Source: Ariolimax columbianus
Taxonomy: Eukaryota > Mollusca > Gastropoda > Stylommatophora > Arionidae
NCBI GenBank assembly: GCA_036924085.1
Contig: JAVGWX010000011.1
Span: 35,709,210-35,773,209 of the forward strand
Direction: 5' to 3'
DNA length: 64,000 nucleotides
A model generated the notes under the pieces. It searched no databases and was not told the DNA's origin. It worked only from the letters and a program-made list of their open reading frames with translations. Shown in pieces: positions 33,061 to 44,516 of the stretch. The position numbers and the translations under genes are program-made. Positions within the stretch are counted from its first letter, which is position 1. The number at the start of each line of letters is the position of its first letter.

Positions 33061-34430
33061 TCTGTCTATGTGTATGTCTGCCACGTGTCTGCCTTATCTT
33101 TCGGTGTCCGTCTCTGTAAATTGTGTGATTAGTATCACGTTTGTCTGTTTGTAAAAGTGTATAAGCATATCAGTGTATTTGTTTATCTACGTACTCACGT
33201 TCGTTTGTCTGTTGTAATGTAAGTTTATATACGATTGTGCTCATGTCTGTCTGTACAAGTCACTATGTATGGCCGTGTGTTTGTCTGTCAACGTAATTCC
33301 ATATGTTTGTGTGTTTTAGTGTCTGTTTGTATACTTTTATGTTTTGGTCTGCATGCTTATTTGTTTATGTAATACCATTAGTTAAGGGAGGCCACACATC
33401 CCCACGACGTCTAACGACACAGATGGACACGCTAGATAATACAATTAATTTGTGTTAATGTAAATTGTACAAGTGTCTATGTCTGCCCAAAGTGTAATTC
33501 CATGTGTTTATGTTAATATCTGTTTGTATAAGTTTGTTGTTTCGGTGTCTGTTTCTGTATATAAACCCATTTGTTTGTTTATTGTAATGTCTATTTGTAT
33601 ATGTATGTATGTTTTTCGGTGTCTGTTTCCTTATATAATCCTATGTGCTTGTTGTAATGTCTGTTTGAATAAATTTGTGCGTTCTTCGGTGTCTTTGTAG
33701 TTAAGTAGTACTGTTGACAGAGCTTGTTGTTTGAAGGTAGTACTTCGTTTGTCTACATAATCCCATTTGTTTGTATTCATGTCTGTTTGTACAAGTCTCT
33801 TTGTTGGGCCGTATGTCATTGTCTGTCAATGTAATCCCATGTGTTTGTTTGTTGTAATATTTGTAATATGTGTTTATACAAGTGTGTGCTCATGTCTGTT
33901 TTTACAAGTCTGCATTTATGGCGGTGTGTTTGACAATCAATGTAATCCCATTTGTTTGTGTTTATGTAGGTTCTTACATACATGAGGATTCCGTGGCGAA
34001 GTGGTTAAGCCGTTGGCTTCGTGATCAGGTGGTGTGGGTTCAACTCCGGACTCCGCCGTCTTTTTCACAGGTGCTTAATGCGGAGTCCCCTGCATCTCGT
34101 AGTCGCTTCCTAGTCGTCTTGTCCTTGACTTGCCACTAGGGACGGGTGGCACGAGACGAGAGAGTGAGGATAAAAAGTAGCGCGGTTATTCCTTTCTAAA
34201 AATTAGCGCTAGCAAACAGATTTTACCATCATCGTCTGCCATGGCCGGCGGCCATTGCATTTTTTCTTTGCCTATGTTCGTACAAGTCGCTATTTCTGTC
34301 CGTCAATGTATAATCCCATTTGTTTGTGTTTATGTATGTTCGCACAAGTCTCTATGTCTGTCCGTGTATTTGTCCGTCAATGTATAATTCCATTTGTTTG
34401 TTTGTGTAGATGACTGTTTGCGCAAGCCTA
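33060..34430. repeat. Degenerate TGT-rich tandem array interrupted by a SINE
   Basis: Irregular ~70-100-bp periodicity of GTCAATGTAATCCCATTTGT, TTGTTTGT and ACAAGTCTCTATGTCTGTCC. Copies before and after the SINE at 33,984-34,272 belong to the same array. Confidence 0.8.
33984..34272 (+). mobile_element. tRNA-derived SINE, family D, copy 2
   Basis: GATTCCGTGGCGAAGTGGTT, B box GTGGGTTCAACTCCGG, CGAGACGAGAGAGTGAGGAT, TTAGCGCTAGCAAACAGATT. The A and B boxes are better preserved than in the 28,370 copy. The flanks TATGTAGGTTCTTACA and TATGTTCGTACA are similar but not identical, so the target duplication is uncertain in this repetitive target. Confidence 0.9.
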
Positions 34431-34629
34431 TGTTTCTTTACCTTGTATTATCTAACCGCATTACGTCTGTCCACGAAATCAGTCGTCCAATACGTGTGAT
34501 ACATCACGTTACGAGAGCGTAGCAGTGTCCCTTGAGGTGTTCCCCTAGCTCCGAGAAAAGGAACAAGTCCCAATGTGCCAGATCGAGGTTGTACGGTGGA
34601 CGCGGTATAATGTCGTCTAACTTGAGACG

Positions 34630-34755
34630 TTTCAATGGATGTATGTGTGCGTCTGTATGTACCTATGCTAGGTTTGTGCGCTCTCAGAAGCCAGAACAAC
34701 CAAAGTGCAATGAAAGGGTCTCACCCTGATAGCGCGTGTGAAATGTGTGCAAGAG
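34630..34755 (+). repeat. Dispersed repeat pair member (partner 21,165-21,285)
   Basis: See the partner entry; order and spacing agree over roughly 115 bp. A 34-bp duplication (GTGTGATTGTAGGACAGAGT start) lies just downstream at 34,752-34,820. Confidence 0.7.
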
Positions 34756-34829
34756 TGTGATTGTAGGACAGAGTCAAATGAAACAGAGTGTGATTGTAGG
34801 ACAGAGTCAAATGAAACAGAGAGGTAAGA

Positions 34830-35055
34830 AGAGAGAGGAGGGAGGTTCCTATTCCCATGTAGGCCGAGATCTTGTACTGTCTGATGTGCGCATGAGTCAC
34901 GAGCAAGGCGCATGAGTCACGAGCATGTCACCACTCTTATCCTAGTTAGGACATTGAAGGTTACACTTTTCAAATTGCGGTGGTAAATATATATACTCGG
35001 AATACTTGGAATACTTGGAATCCTGGTATTCAAACTTGCATGTTAATATCTGTTG
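34830..35055. other. Unassigned sequence
   Basis: A GCGCATGAGTCACGAGCA duplication at 34,889-34,925 is the only visible structure. Confidence 0.4.
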
Positions 35056-35059
35056 CCAG

Positions 35060-35440
35060 GTAGCATAAGGCTAGTCTTAGTAGATATTTAAAATTTCTTG
35101 CGGCTTAGTTAGCCTGGGTAATGGTATAAGTCATTTGGGTAGATTTTTGACTAGAATTTATAATTTTTACAGGCAGCGGCTGTCAAGTCCACTTTTTGTC
35201 GATTTCTAACTGCCAAGGGATACTCGACATTGAACACGGATGTCAGATCTCATTACTCATAGATTAGTGGAATGTGTCAGATCTCATTACTCATAGATTA
35301 GTGGAATGTGTCAGATCTCATTACTCATAGATTACTGGAATGTGTCAGATCTCATTACTCGTAGATTAATGGAATTTTTACCAGAAAATCCACGTGAAAA
35401 GAACCCGGTCTCAACAGTGATTCCAACCAGCGAGAATAAC
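35060..35440 (-). mobile_element. Family E SINE-like repeat with 34-bp internal array
   Basis: Shares with 62,811-63,180 the order GTTAGCC, GGGTAGATTTTT, CAGCGGCTGTCAAGTCCACT, TCGACATTGAACACGG, ATCTCATTACTCATAGATTA, GAACCCGGTCTC. The ATCTCATTACTC segment is tandemly repeated four times at 34 bp (starts 35,241, 35,275, 35,309, 35,343) but single in the other copies. Confidence 0.8.
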
Positions 35441-36275
35441 ATGTGTTTTGACACATTTTTTTGTCCGAAATGTTTTTTTTATATCACTTTTCTGAATATG
35501 TTATAGGGTTTCAGACCCTCTTAAGTTTAGAAAGTATCATGTAAAATCACTTTATTTAATATTTTATTGGATAGCAAACCCCTGAAATTTGGAAATACAA
35601 TTTACCAAAAAGCAATCAATAAATTTAGTAAAACGACATTTCAAATTCTCATTGTCCATCGGTCTTCAGTTAATGTTTATTTATGTATTTCTGATGTATC
35701 CTTGGTATAAAAGATGTATAGCTGTTCTTTCTACTCCCCGTCCTCCCACTCCTCCCTCCCCCCTCCACTCCCCTTTATCCTCACCCCAATACCGGCCCAC
35801 GACCAGTCATCCCGTAGTCACATCATTCAGCTTCTTGCTAAACAACTTCGAAAGAATAACAATTCCTGCAAACCGGATTCGAACCAACGAACTAGTGATT
35901 TATAATTTCTCCACAGCGAGAATTATGGGTATTGATATGACTGCGTGCTGGAGATCATGTGGTACAGACACTGGCAGAGGTGACGGACGGCGAAAGTTAT
36001 TAGATGTGATTGACTAGTGATACTGAATGGTCATCAGAGTGGTACTCGTGAAGGAAGGAATAGAACCACTGAAACATTTCAAACAAGTCATATAAGGCGT
36101 AGAATTAAGTTCGTGCATGGGGATATGAACCTCATTATGTAAAGCCATTACTACAACTTTTGGTGTACGTACTTTCTGTAAGGTGACCAGCTGTTGCTGT
36201 GGCTCTATGTTTCACATGGGGTATGGAAGGAGAAGGGACGAATGAAAGCCAGTAGCTTAGTCAATGCTTAGTCAC
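35441..36275. other. Unassigned sequence; possible worn tRNA-like head on minus strand
   Basis: 35,741-35,790 is C/T-rich. Around 35,870-35,885 the minus strand reads TTGGTTCGAATCCGG, a perfect pol III B-box match, hinting at a degraded SINE, but no other copy is visible. Confidence 0.35.
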
Positions 36276-36277
36276 AT

Positions 36278-36770
36278 ACCATTTGGACACGACCTGATGT
36301 ACACATACCATTTGGACTAGACTTGATGTACACATACCATTTGGACAAGACTTGATGTACACATACTATTTGGATAGGACAGGATGTACTTATACCATTT
36401 GGACAAGACACTATGTACACATACCATTTGGACAGGACAGGATGTACACATACAATTTGGACAAGACACTATGTACACATATCATTTGGACAAGACTTGA
36501 TGTACACATACCATATGGACACGACACTATGTACACGTACCATTTGAACAAGACAAGATGTACACATACCATTTGAACAGGACACTACTACACATACCAT
36601 TTAAACATGATACTATGTACACATACCATTTGAACAAGACAGAATGCACACATACTATTTGGATAAGACACGATCTACACATAACCTTTGGACAGGATGC
36701 TATGTACACATACCATTTGGACAGAACGCTATGTACATATACCATTTGGACAAGACAGGATGTACACAAA
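36278..36770. repeat. 29-bp minisatellite, ~17 copies
   Basis: The unit ATGTACACATACCATTTGGA plus CAAGACACT shows heavy single-base variation. ORFs of 74-83 codons across it are artefacts of the array. Confidence 0.94.
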
Positions 36771-36902
36771 AGGAAACCACTTAGGATGTGGACTGCTTGT
36801 CTAGCTTAGAAAAAGATACTAAATTAATAATGAAATCTCCAACATGTCACCCCAAGAAGCAGTGCCTTCTCTTGCAATTGATACAATTGATTTAAATATA
36901 CA

Positions 36903-37935
36903 GGGGAACTGAGACGCTAGTCCGGTCAGGTACAACATGCTGACCAGGGCGTGCGTCAGGGTCAGGTACAACATGCTGACCAGATCGTGCGTCAGGGTCA
37001 GGCACAACATGCTAACCAGGACGTCGCGTCACGGTCAGGCACAACATGCTAACCAGAACGTCGCGTCAGGGTCAGGTACAACATCCTAACCAGGACGTCG
37101 CGTCAGGGTCAGGTACAACATGCTAACCAGGGCGTCGCGTCGCGGTCAGGTACAACATGCTAACCAGGACGTCGCGTCAGGGTCAGGCACAGCATGCTAA
37201 CAGGACGTCGCGTCACGGTCAGGTACAACATGCTAACAAGGGCGTTGCGTCACTGTCAGGTACAACATGCTAACCAGGGCGTCACGTCAGGGTCAGGTAC
37301 AACATGCTAACCAGGGCGTCGCGTCACGGTCAGGTACAACATGCTAACCAGGACGTCGCGTCAGGGTCAGGCACAGCATGCTAACAGGACGTCGCGTCAC
37401 GGTCAGGTACAATATGCTAACAAGGGCGTTGCGTCACTGTCAGGTACAACATGCTAACCAGGGCGTCACGTCAGGGTCAGGTACAACATGCTAACCAGGA
37501 CGTCGCGTCAGGGTCAGGTACAACATGCTAACAATGGCGTTGCGTCACGGTCAGGTACAACATGCTAACCAGGACGTCGTGTCACGGTCAGGTACAACAT
37601 GCTAACAATGGCGTTGCGTCACGGTCAGGTATAACATTCTGACCAGGACCTTGCGCCAGGATCAGGCGTTCTGAAATTTGCTGTTTTCATTCAAGCCAGT
37701 TTGGCGAACGAGATGTAGATCGACGTGATCCCCGTAGTAACGAGGGACAGACAGATGAAGCCAAGCATAGCATAACTTCCCGGAGGACCCGGGTTCAACT
37801 TCATCAACAAGCTCGGGATGTAAGAAAACTACTGCAACCAGTCACTTAACACCTTTTTCAGTGGGCACACATGATGAAACATACACACCGTAGGTATTCA
37901 ACAACAACAACAACAATAACAACAACAACAACAAT
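36903..37935 (+). mobile_element. Family B retroposon, copy 2, with ~20-unit 37-bp array
   Basis: Same head (AACTGAGACGCTAGTCCGG) and same 3' body (AACGAGATGTAGATCGACGT, AAGCTCGGGATGTAAGAAAA, CAACAACAACAACAATAAC tail) as at 24,885. The 37-bp array (GTCAGGTACAACATGCTAAC plus CAGGACGTCGCGTCAGG) runs 36,922-37,665, and a multi-unit block is itself duplicated (37,150-37,300 versus 37,340-37,490). CCCGGAGGACCCGGGTTCAA is present here but absent from copy 1. Confidence 0.9.
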
Positions 37936-38395
37936 TTAAGTATACATAATCAAACAACATAGTGTTTGTCTCTATCTCTCTCAAACCAAACATTATAAAC
38001 GACTATTAATTTTTTTTAAAAAATCGTTTTAAGGTTATAAATACTGCTCCTATATTGAGACTGGCCTATAAGAAAGCCAGCAAACATTCCAACAGGCAAG
38101 TGCTGGTATCTCCACTCTCTTCACTGTCTTAGAACAATGCCCCAAAAGGTCTGATGCCTTCAAGTGCTGCGCAAATTTGATGTACAGGCGTAACCACGCG
38201 GAGCGGGATCTCGACAGGGACAATCAATCACCAACACACTTACAGCACGCGTCCCTTGTTTATGTGAAGAAAAAGATGTCAGGGGGGGGGGGGGGGGGGG
38301 ACACGGGAATAATGTTTTAGGCCGCCAAAGGTCAAAGGTTCTCATCCTCTTTTTTAACAATGGACTCATTATGTAATTTGCTGCAGTCTTTGTAT
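37936..38395. other. Unassigned sequence with a 20-bp G run
   Basis: An uninterrupted G run at 38,282-38,301 is the only visible structure; no coding or mobile-element match. Confidence 0.5.
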
Positions 38396-38399
38396 CAGT

Positions 38400-39335
38400 T
38401 TTGCAATCTAGTGAGGTATTAGGACCTCTTTAGCAGTCTGGTGAAGTGAATGAATCTTTGGAAGCCTGCTGAATTGGGTCGACCTCTTTGGTAGTCTAGT
38501 GAATGATATGGTCCTCTTTGACAGTGTAGTGAATTATAGGGTCCTCTTTGACAGTCTAGTGAATTATTTGGTCCTCTTTGACAGTCTAGTGAATTATAGG
38601 GTCCTCTTTGACAGTCTAGTGAATTATATGATCCTTTTTGACAGTCTAGTGAATTATAGGGTCCTCTTTGACAGTCTAGTGAATTATTTGGTCCTCTTTG
38701 ACAGTCTAGTAAATTATTCGATCCTCTTTAACAGTCTAAATTATTAGGTCCTCTTTGACAGTCTAAACTATTTGGTTCTCTTTGACAGTATATCTTATTT
38801 GCTCCGCTTTGTCAGTCTAGTGAGTTATATGGTCCTATTTGACAGTCCAGTAAATTATTTGGTCCTCTTTGACAGTCTAGTAAATTGTTTGGTTCTCTTT
38901 CACAGTCTAAATTATTAGGTCTTCTTTGACAGTCTAGTGAGTTATATGGTCCTCATTGACAGTCTGGTGAATTATTTCGTCCTCTTGGCAGTCTAGTTAA
39001 TTATATAGACCTCCTGGCAATCTAGTGAATTTTATGGATCTCTTTGGTAGTCTAGTGAATTAGGTAGTCCTCTTTCACAGTCTAGTGAATTATTTGGTCC
39101 TCTTGGCGGTCTAGTGAATTATATGGATCTCTTTGGTAGTCTAGTGAATGATATGGACTATTTTGGTAGTCTAGTGGATTCTATGAACCTCTTTGCAGTC
39201 TAGTGAATTATTTGGACCTTTTGGAAGTCTAGTGACATATATAGACCTTTTGACAGTCTAGTGAATTATATGGATCTCTTTTGTAGTCTGGCAAAGCGTA
39301 CGCATCCTTTTGGCAGTCTAGTTAAGCCTGAAGAC
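38400..39335. repeat. 30-bp minisatellite, ~31 copies
   Basis: GTCCTCTTTGACAGTCTAGT plus GAATTATATG. The centre (38,500-38,720) is nearly perfect; both edges are diverged with substitutions and small indels. The unit is exactly ten codons, giving an 82-codon repetitive ORF. Confidence 0.95.
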
Positions 39336-39829
39336 CCCTCTTAGAGTAATGTCTTTAAATCTATAACATAAAGCACAGAGAATTACAAAGAAAACCAAGT
39401 GTATTTACCAGTTACAGACATAGAGCAATCCATATATCTTTTGGTGATATAATCTCAGATACTGCGGTGCTGAGACAACAGCCGTATGCTATCGACATTC
39501 ATAATGGAATGAATGTATAGATTTTAGTCAAAAGTTAGTGTCAATATCAGTTTATTTTCACTTATCTGTTTTGCTTTGAATCGACGTAATTGCACTTCGG
39601 AAAGACCTATAGGTGCTCAGTGTTTCTCAGTGAATGGCGAAGAGTGTAGATACTGATGGTTCCTGTAGCTCGCTAGTTGTGCACATTCCTTGCTCTGTCA
39701 TATCATATAGCCCTCTTTGCCAGACACGAACATGATTTCAAAATCTGGAAATTTCTGCATTGCTGGTCCATTGACTGCTGTGTCTTCATCCAAAAGACGG
39801 TTGTTGAAAAACGTCATTAAAAATGTCAA
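39336..39829. other. Unassigned sequence
   Basis: About 490 bp with no recognised element. Confidence 0.35.
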
Positions 39830-40100
39830 ATCTGTCCATTGCCAATGTCCCCCACTGCAGGTGCCCTATGACGTCAGCTCTTTCATTTCTAGAAAACCCA
39901 GCATGGCTAGGACAATAGATCCACACGTTCCTGAAGTCTCGAGGCCTCTATGTCTACTATCCACTCATGCCCTTCTGCTCCTCCCGAAGCAAGGAATAAA
40001 AGTCAGAGAGGATTGCATCATTCTGTAAAGAGGTCCCAGGTAATCACCTCAGATCTGAAGTCACTGCCTCGATCTCCATTCTGATACTGGACGTTGTTGT
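39830..40100 (+). repeat. Dispersed repeat pair member (partner 28,640-28,990)
   Basis: AATCTGTCCATTGCCAATG, CCCAGCATGGCTAGGACAAT, AGATCCACACGTTCCTGA, CGAAGCAAGGAATAAAAGTC and CTCGATCTCCATTCTGATAC align in order with the partner, diverged by perhaps a quarter to a third by eye. Confidence 0.6.
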
Positions 40101-40114
40101 CAAGTGTGCGCCAC

Positions 40115-40335
40115 CTCACAGAGCAACGACCCTGCCTCCCATTTCAGAATAGAACACCCAACAGGCTCTCATACCGCGTAGCCTAGATCCGTCGGTATAT
40201 TTGACAGCATTATAATCCCTGACATTTTCACTTATTAGTTTCCAAACCCCAAAATTCCTTGTCTCATTGTACCATTTTCTGCACTTTCTCACCAGACTGA
40301 TAATAACTCGATAGTAATCTGTCATTTCATCTTCT
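40115..40335 (-). pseudogene. LINE RNase H-domain start remnant
   Basis: The minus-strand ORF reads KLISENVRDYNAVKYTDGSR and then ACWVFYSEMGGR. The 'YTDGS' box holds the first catalytic aspartate of retrotransposon RNase H. The domain's later motifs are absent, so this is an isolated N-terminal fragment. Confidence 0.65.
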
Positions 40336-40810
40336 GTGTGAATCCTTTCTTCATCTTTGTTTATTGTCTCTACTGTGGCCGCATGATCAATCGTTCTCTA
40401 TGCTTGTTTCATCCATGCCAATACTCTCCTGATTATTTTACCACTGTTCATGTCCAGTGCGTGCATCTTGTCTGCGGCTACCCGCATGTAGGCGTTGAAT
40501 TGGACCAGCGAAATCAAGACTTTCCAAAAAAATTATATCAAAGTTGTGTTTGTTTCCATTAGTCTATTTTTCAACCAATGCAGCCTGGTCACCTACTTCC
40601 AGCTGCGGACCTTGATGACAGAAATGCCGTCGGAGCTCATGTGTAAAACATTTAAATTCTGTTCTTCCCATATGATTTGGCATTGTCAGGCTGGTGAGTC
40701 TGTGGATTTTCTTCCCACCCCAGACAGACGCCAGAAATGTACTGTCCCGACATTAAGTTTCACTGCGCTCATTCCCTGCCATCAATGGTCTACTGGTTAG
40801 CTCCAGATAT
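40336..40810. other. Unassigned sequence, probably worn LINE-related DNA
   Basis: Follows the RNase H fragment on its 5' side and may be its RT portion, but I could not find RT motifs. Confidence 0.3.
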
Positions 40811-41386
40811 GGGATCAAGATGCTGAGCAATGAACGAGTTGCAGTGGTCAGCGGCCGATAGATGACTGTTAGCATCAGGGTCAGCGGCCGATAGATGACT
40901 GTTAGCATCAGGGTCAGCGGCTGATAGATGACTGTTAGCATCAGGATCAGCGGCCGATAGATGAATGTTAGCATCAGGGCCAGCGGCCGATAGATGACTG
41001 TTAGCATCAGGGTCAGCGGCCGATAGATGACTGTTAGCATCAGGGTCAGCGGCCGATAGATGACTGTTAGCATTAGGGTCAGCGAACCGTATTTCCCAAG
41101 ACTCGTCTACATCTCTACGTGGTGATCCTGGATGACAGGTTGCAACAGAGCAGACTGGCTAAGGGAAAGGCATCGAAGAGGAAAGGCTAACCCGGTACTC
41201 AAAAATGCTTGCTGAAGTCGATTGTGTCGGACGAAAAGGTGCAAATTTCGGAGTCAAGCTGTAAATTACGACACAACGCATTCCGTTCTCTAGACAACGA
41301 CCTGCTACTATCAAAACCATTTTCAGCTCTATGTAGTAGGAGATTGAAAACAAACGAAGAAGACAAAGAAGAAGGAGCAGATCCAG
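40811..41386 (+). mobile_element. Family A retroposon with exact 33-bp internal array
   Basis: Starts GGGATCAAGATGCTGAGCA, then seven exact-length 33-bp units (40,847-41,077; GTCAGCGGCCGATAGATGAC plus TGTTAGCATCAGG), and continues with the normal family A body (GATCCTGGATGACAGGTTGC, GACACAACGCATTCCGTTCT) to a GAAGAAGACAAAGAAGAAGG tail. In sister copies the 33-bp segment is present once. The shared core is at 41,211-41,246. Confidence 0.92.
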
Positions 41387-42065
41387 ATTTCTTCGCTGTA
41401 TTCTACAAAGGGGACAATGGGACTCAAAGTTAAGAACCCCTACCATACTTTCTGTTCAGGTTGTTGCTATGTTCCTAGTGTTGATCTGGAATTTGAAAAG
41501 ATCCGAACCACCGGTCTTATTAACTGGTGAACTGTGAGACATGTCTTTCTTAGATAGCCTTTGTTATATCCGGTTTGGTAGTCTATAGGGTCGCTTGGAG
41601 AACGAACGCTCTGTCAACATACATCCAGGAGGAGCGTGATGTGTGTCTCAGTAGGAGTTAAGGGTCAATTTGAGATTGTCAAAAATACGTGCGGTATTGT
41701 CAGTGTTCCTTTGACATAAGAGTTGCAGCACTTATCTCGCGATGACAGAACGCAAGATTGTATCATTGCGCTTACGTTTACCCAGCTGTAAAACAGTAAC
41801 TAAATATGTTAGGCCAGATAACAAAAACTGAACAAGTCACGCCAACGCACAAAGCTGTGACCTCATTCAGTGAAGCTTCGTACACATCATCTCCTGATGC
41901 TGCATTTGTCACAACTAATAGTAACTTTGCACGATTAAGTGAAAGTAAATAAAAACAAACAAGTAAATTAAAAAAAGTAAATGAAAAAAAACAAGTAAAT
42001 GAAACAACAAACTCTTCCAGTTCATTGAAATGCTTCTATGTAAGCTAAGATTATACATATTTTTT
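41387..42065. other. Unassigned, A/T-rich sequence
   Basis: AAAACAAACAAGTAAAT-type low complexity at 41,940-42,010; otherwise unrecognised. Confidence 0.4.
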
Positions 42066-42069
42066 TTAG

Positions 42070-42258
42070 TCAGAGAGTTCGGAATGCTTGGAATCCATTA
42101 GCACATGAAATAGTGGAGGTAGGGACAGTTAATGCATTTAAGAATAGATTGGATGCACATAGCTTTTAGAGCAAGGAAATTTAAATGAATCTGGCTGTAT
42201 ACAGACTCTGTAGAGTCTTCTAAATGAGTATAAAGAAGTTAAGTTAAGTTAAAATTGC
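42070..42258 (+). mobile_element. 3' end of the 'SQRV' LINE family with AAGTT tail
   Basis: Encodes SQRVRNAWNPLAHEIVE, then NAFKNRLDAHSF and a stop, the C-terminal motif of a widespread jockey/CR1-like group of non-LTR elements. The 3' UTR has GTATACAGACTCTGTAGAGT and a tail AAGTTAAGTTAAGTT. Copies of the same end lie at 26,735, 54,909-55,235 and 59,840-60,060. Confidence 0.82.
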
Positions 42259-42259
42259 T

Positions 42260-42645
42260 AGTGTATGTAGTTGTTATTATAGAAGTAGTAATTGTTGGGC
42301 AAGGCAAACAGTAAGTTAAGATCACTTGTGTCAGCAGTAGTTGTTGTTATAGAAGTAGTAATTGTTGGGCAAGGCAAACAGTAATATAAGCTAAGATCAC
42401 TTGTGTCAGCAGTAGTTGTAATTATTATGTGAAGTAGCAGATAATGTAGGCTGAGAGCTAATGTAAGGAGTAGTTGTAATTATTATGTGACGTAGCAGAT
42501 AATGTAGACAGATAGCTAATGTAAGGAGTAGTTGTAATTACTATGTGTCGTACACAGTAATATAAGTCCAGATCACTAATGTAAGCAGCAGTTGTAATTA
42601 TTATGTGTAATGTAAAGTAAGCTTGAGATTTATAATGTAGTCATC
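42260..42645. repeat. ~58-bp tandem repeat, ~6 copies
   Basis: TAATGTAAGGAGTAGTTGTA plus ATTATTATGTGACGTAGCAG with indels; directly follows the LINE tail. Confidence 0.85.
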
Positions 42646-42993
42646 ATCATTATGTAGCGTGTCCTTTGCAGAACGTCGCTCTCATGACAACCCAGATCTG
42701 AAAGACTATCAATCTTTGGCCAAATCTGCCGTCTTTGTCAATGTCATCCACCAGGCCTCTCAGATGTCCTGTGCCCATCTTCTCCTCCGTCTGTCTCTGT
42801 TTTGCTTTCCATGTATCATGCTCTCAAGTATTTTCTTTCTAAGACCATTGTGGTATTTGATGTGGCCAAAATATTTGAGTTTCCTAGATGAAAGATTATT
42901 TGCTAGCCAATGCCGTTCTATCCTGATCTTGATGATCCGTTCCTTATCGTAGCTGCGGCTCCAAACTTCTGCAGCGGACCTTGTCTTGGGCAA
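42640..42993 (-). pseudogene. LINE C-terminal remnant (minus)
   Basis: A 77-codon minus ORF reads RIIKIRIERHWLANNL, then LKYFGHIKYHNGLRKKILES and RDRRRRRWAQDI: the 'LxYFGHxxR...GxRxRGRRRxxWxxD' tail. A short CAT/ATG run at 42,643-42,655 is its 3' tail. Confidence 0.75.
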
Positions 42994-43039
42994 CAGAAGT
43001 CCAGTTCATGGTAGGCCTCCTCCAGAGACGTCTCGGCTG

Positions 43040-43480
43040 TTGTTATGTACAGCACGGGAGTCTTCCCCGCGATCTCTTCTTACCTCGGGGGTACCAGACT
43101 ACTGTCGCTGTGATCCATCGACCATCGTTTCGTCCCAACATGTGACTTGCCCATCTGTTTTGCCTTGTTTGCATAGATTATCCCATCACCATGCTGTTCT
43201 ATTGTCCTCCCATCTCTTTTTGGGTCTCCCTCTCCCACGCTTCCAAGGCACAGTGCCTTGCAGGACGGTCTTGATCAGCCGCACCGATCGTGATATATGT
43301 CCATACCATGTCAATGTTCGTGTTTTTACTGTAGTCAATAGGGTTTCATATTGACCTAACAGTTTCAAGAACACACTCGTTTGTAACGCGATCCAAATAT
43401 GAAATGCGAAGAAGTTCTTCGCAAGAATCTCATTTCCATTGCACACATTTTCCGTTCTAGGGCAGCCGTCGGGTCGGTGA
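43040..43480 (-). pseudogene. LINE RT C-terminal remnant (minus)
   Basis: Part of a 185-codon minus ORF: TVKTRTLTWYGHISRSVRL, then KTVLQGTVPWKRGRGRPKKR and WEDN. This is the tail region after RT. It is separated from an RT piece of the same strand (43,890-44,510) by a family B element, so the two may be one broken LINE. Confidence 0.75.
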
Positions 43481-43482
43481 AG

Positions 43483-43808
43483 GTCAGGCAAAAGACACTG
43501 TCCAGTCAATGTTAGCCAGGTCAGGAGAAATATACTGGCCAAGACCCTCACTTGACCTCCTCGTTGGTCGTCCTCGAAACGGGCTGTTGTCGAGGACAGC
43601 ATTCTGGCTAAGAAGGTGAGGTTCGACCTTATCCCGTAGTAGTGAGTAGTAATGAAACCAAGCAGAGCACAACCGCCTGGAGGACCCAGGACTACCTTCA
43701 TCAGCTCGCTCGGAATGTGAGGAAAGCTACGACAACCCGCCACTTAAAGCCATATTTAGGGCACACACAAAAAGTAACCTACTCATTGTGGGCATTGGCA
43801 AACAACAG
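43483..43808 (+). mobile_element. Family B retroposon, copy with essentially one 37-bp unit
   Basis: GTCAATGTTAGCCAGGTCAG, AAATATACTGGCCAAGACCC, CGCCTGGAGGACCCAGGACT, CAGCTCGCTCGGAATGTGAG, TTAGGGCACACACAAAAAGT, CATTGTGGGCATTGGCAAAC. The 37-bp segment is not expanded and the CAA tail is short. Confidence 0.8.
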
Positions 43809-43889
43809 GGGGTCAGTCGTCAAGAGTCCATGTCTCACACGCGTAGAGGTATACCGAACTGACTATTGTATACATTAAAGTCAGCCTTA

Positions 43890-44510
43890 ATTAGTCTTAC
43901 TTCTATTCAGCAATCTTCATTCCTGCTCATACTTGCTTCATTCCTGCTCATACTTGATCCGAGATATTCTCTACTGACGACGTTCTTAATCTCTGAGGTA
44001 ACTTGAGGTGTGATTTCTGCCTTGTCTGTGTTAATTATCTCTTCTACTGATGTTTAAACGTCATTTTTGTTTGTCTCTGTGTTGTTAAGCCATCAGGATC
44101 ATCCGTTCTAAGCCCGCAGCGCTCGTATAAATGACAACTGTATCGTCTGCATATCGTGATTCTGGTATTTCATTCCCGCAGACTGTGAATGTGTCTACTT
44201 TTCATAATCTTTGTCATTCTTGACATTTCTCATTATATTTTCCGCATTTTTGTTGAAAAGATAAGGGGATAGTATATATCCTTGTCTCACTCGCTTGCGC
44301 ACCTCAAACCAGTCCCATGTCTCTCCAGCTGTTTTGAACGTAGCTTGCTGTCCCTGATACAGTGTTTCAATCAGTTGAATCAGCTACGTTGGGGATCCTA
44401 TGTCTGTCATGATTCTGCATTGCATGGTATGCTTGCACATTGTCAAATGCTTTGGTGTTATCTATCGTTGAAGACATTGTAACTTCTGCACTTTTCGAAA
44501 ATATGTCGGC
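43890..44510 (-). pseudogene. LINE RT palm remnant (minus)
   Basis: The minus strand reads DNTKAFDNVQAYHAMQNH, the RT motif A ('xKAFDxV'). Further along come the 'GxRQG'-equivalent region, damaged by stops, and NTDKAEITPQ. A 28-bp duplication (TTCATTCCTGCTCATACTTG) occurs at 43,917-43,965. Not functional. Confidence 0.7.
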
Positions 44511-44516
44511 TTTCTC

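Noticed and set aside
38499..38747. 82-codon ORF of LFDSLVNY repeats as a leucine-rich-repeat protein
   Set aside because: It is the translation of a 30-bp minisatellite with no cap or other domain, and decays into indels on both sides.
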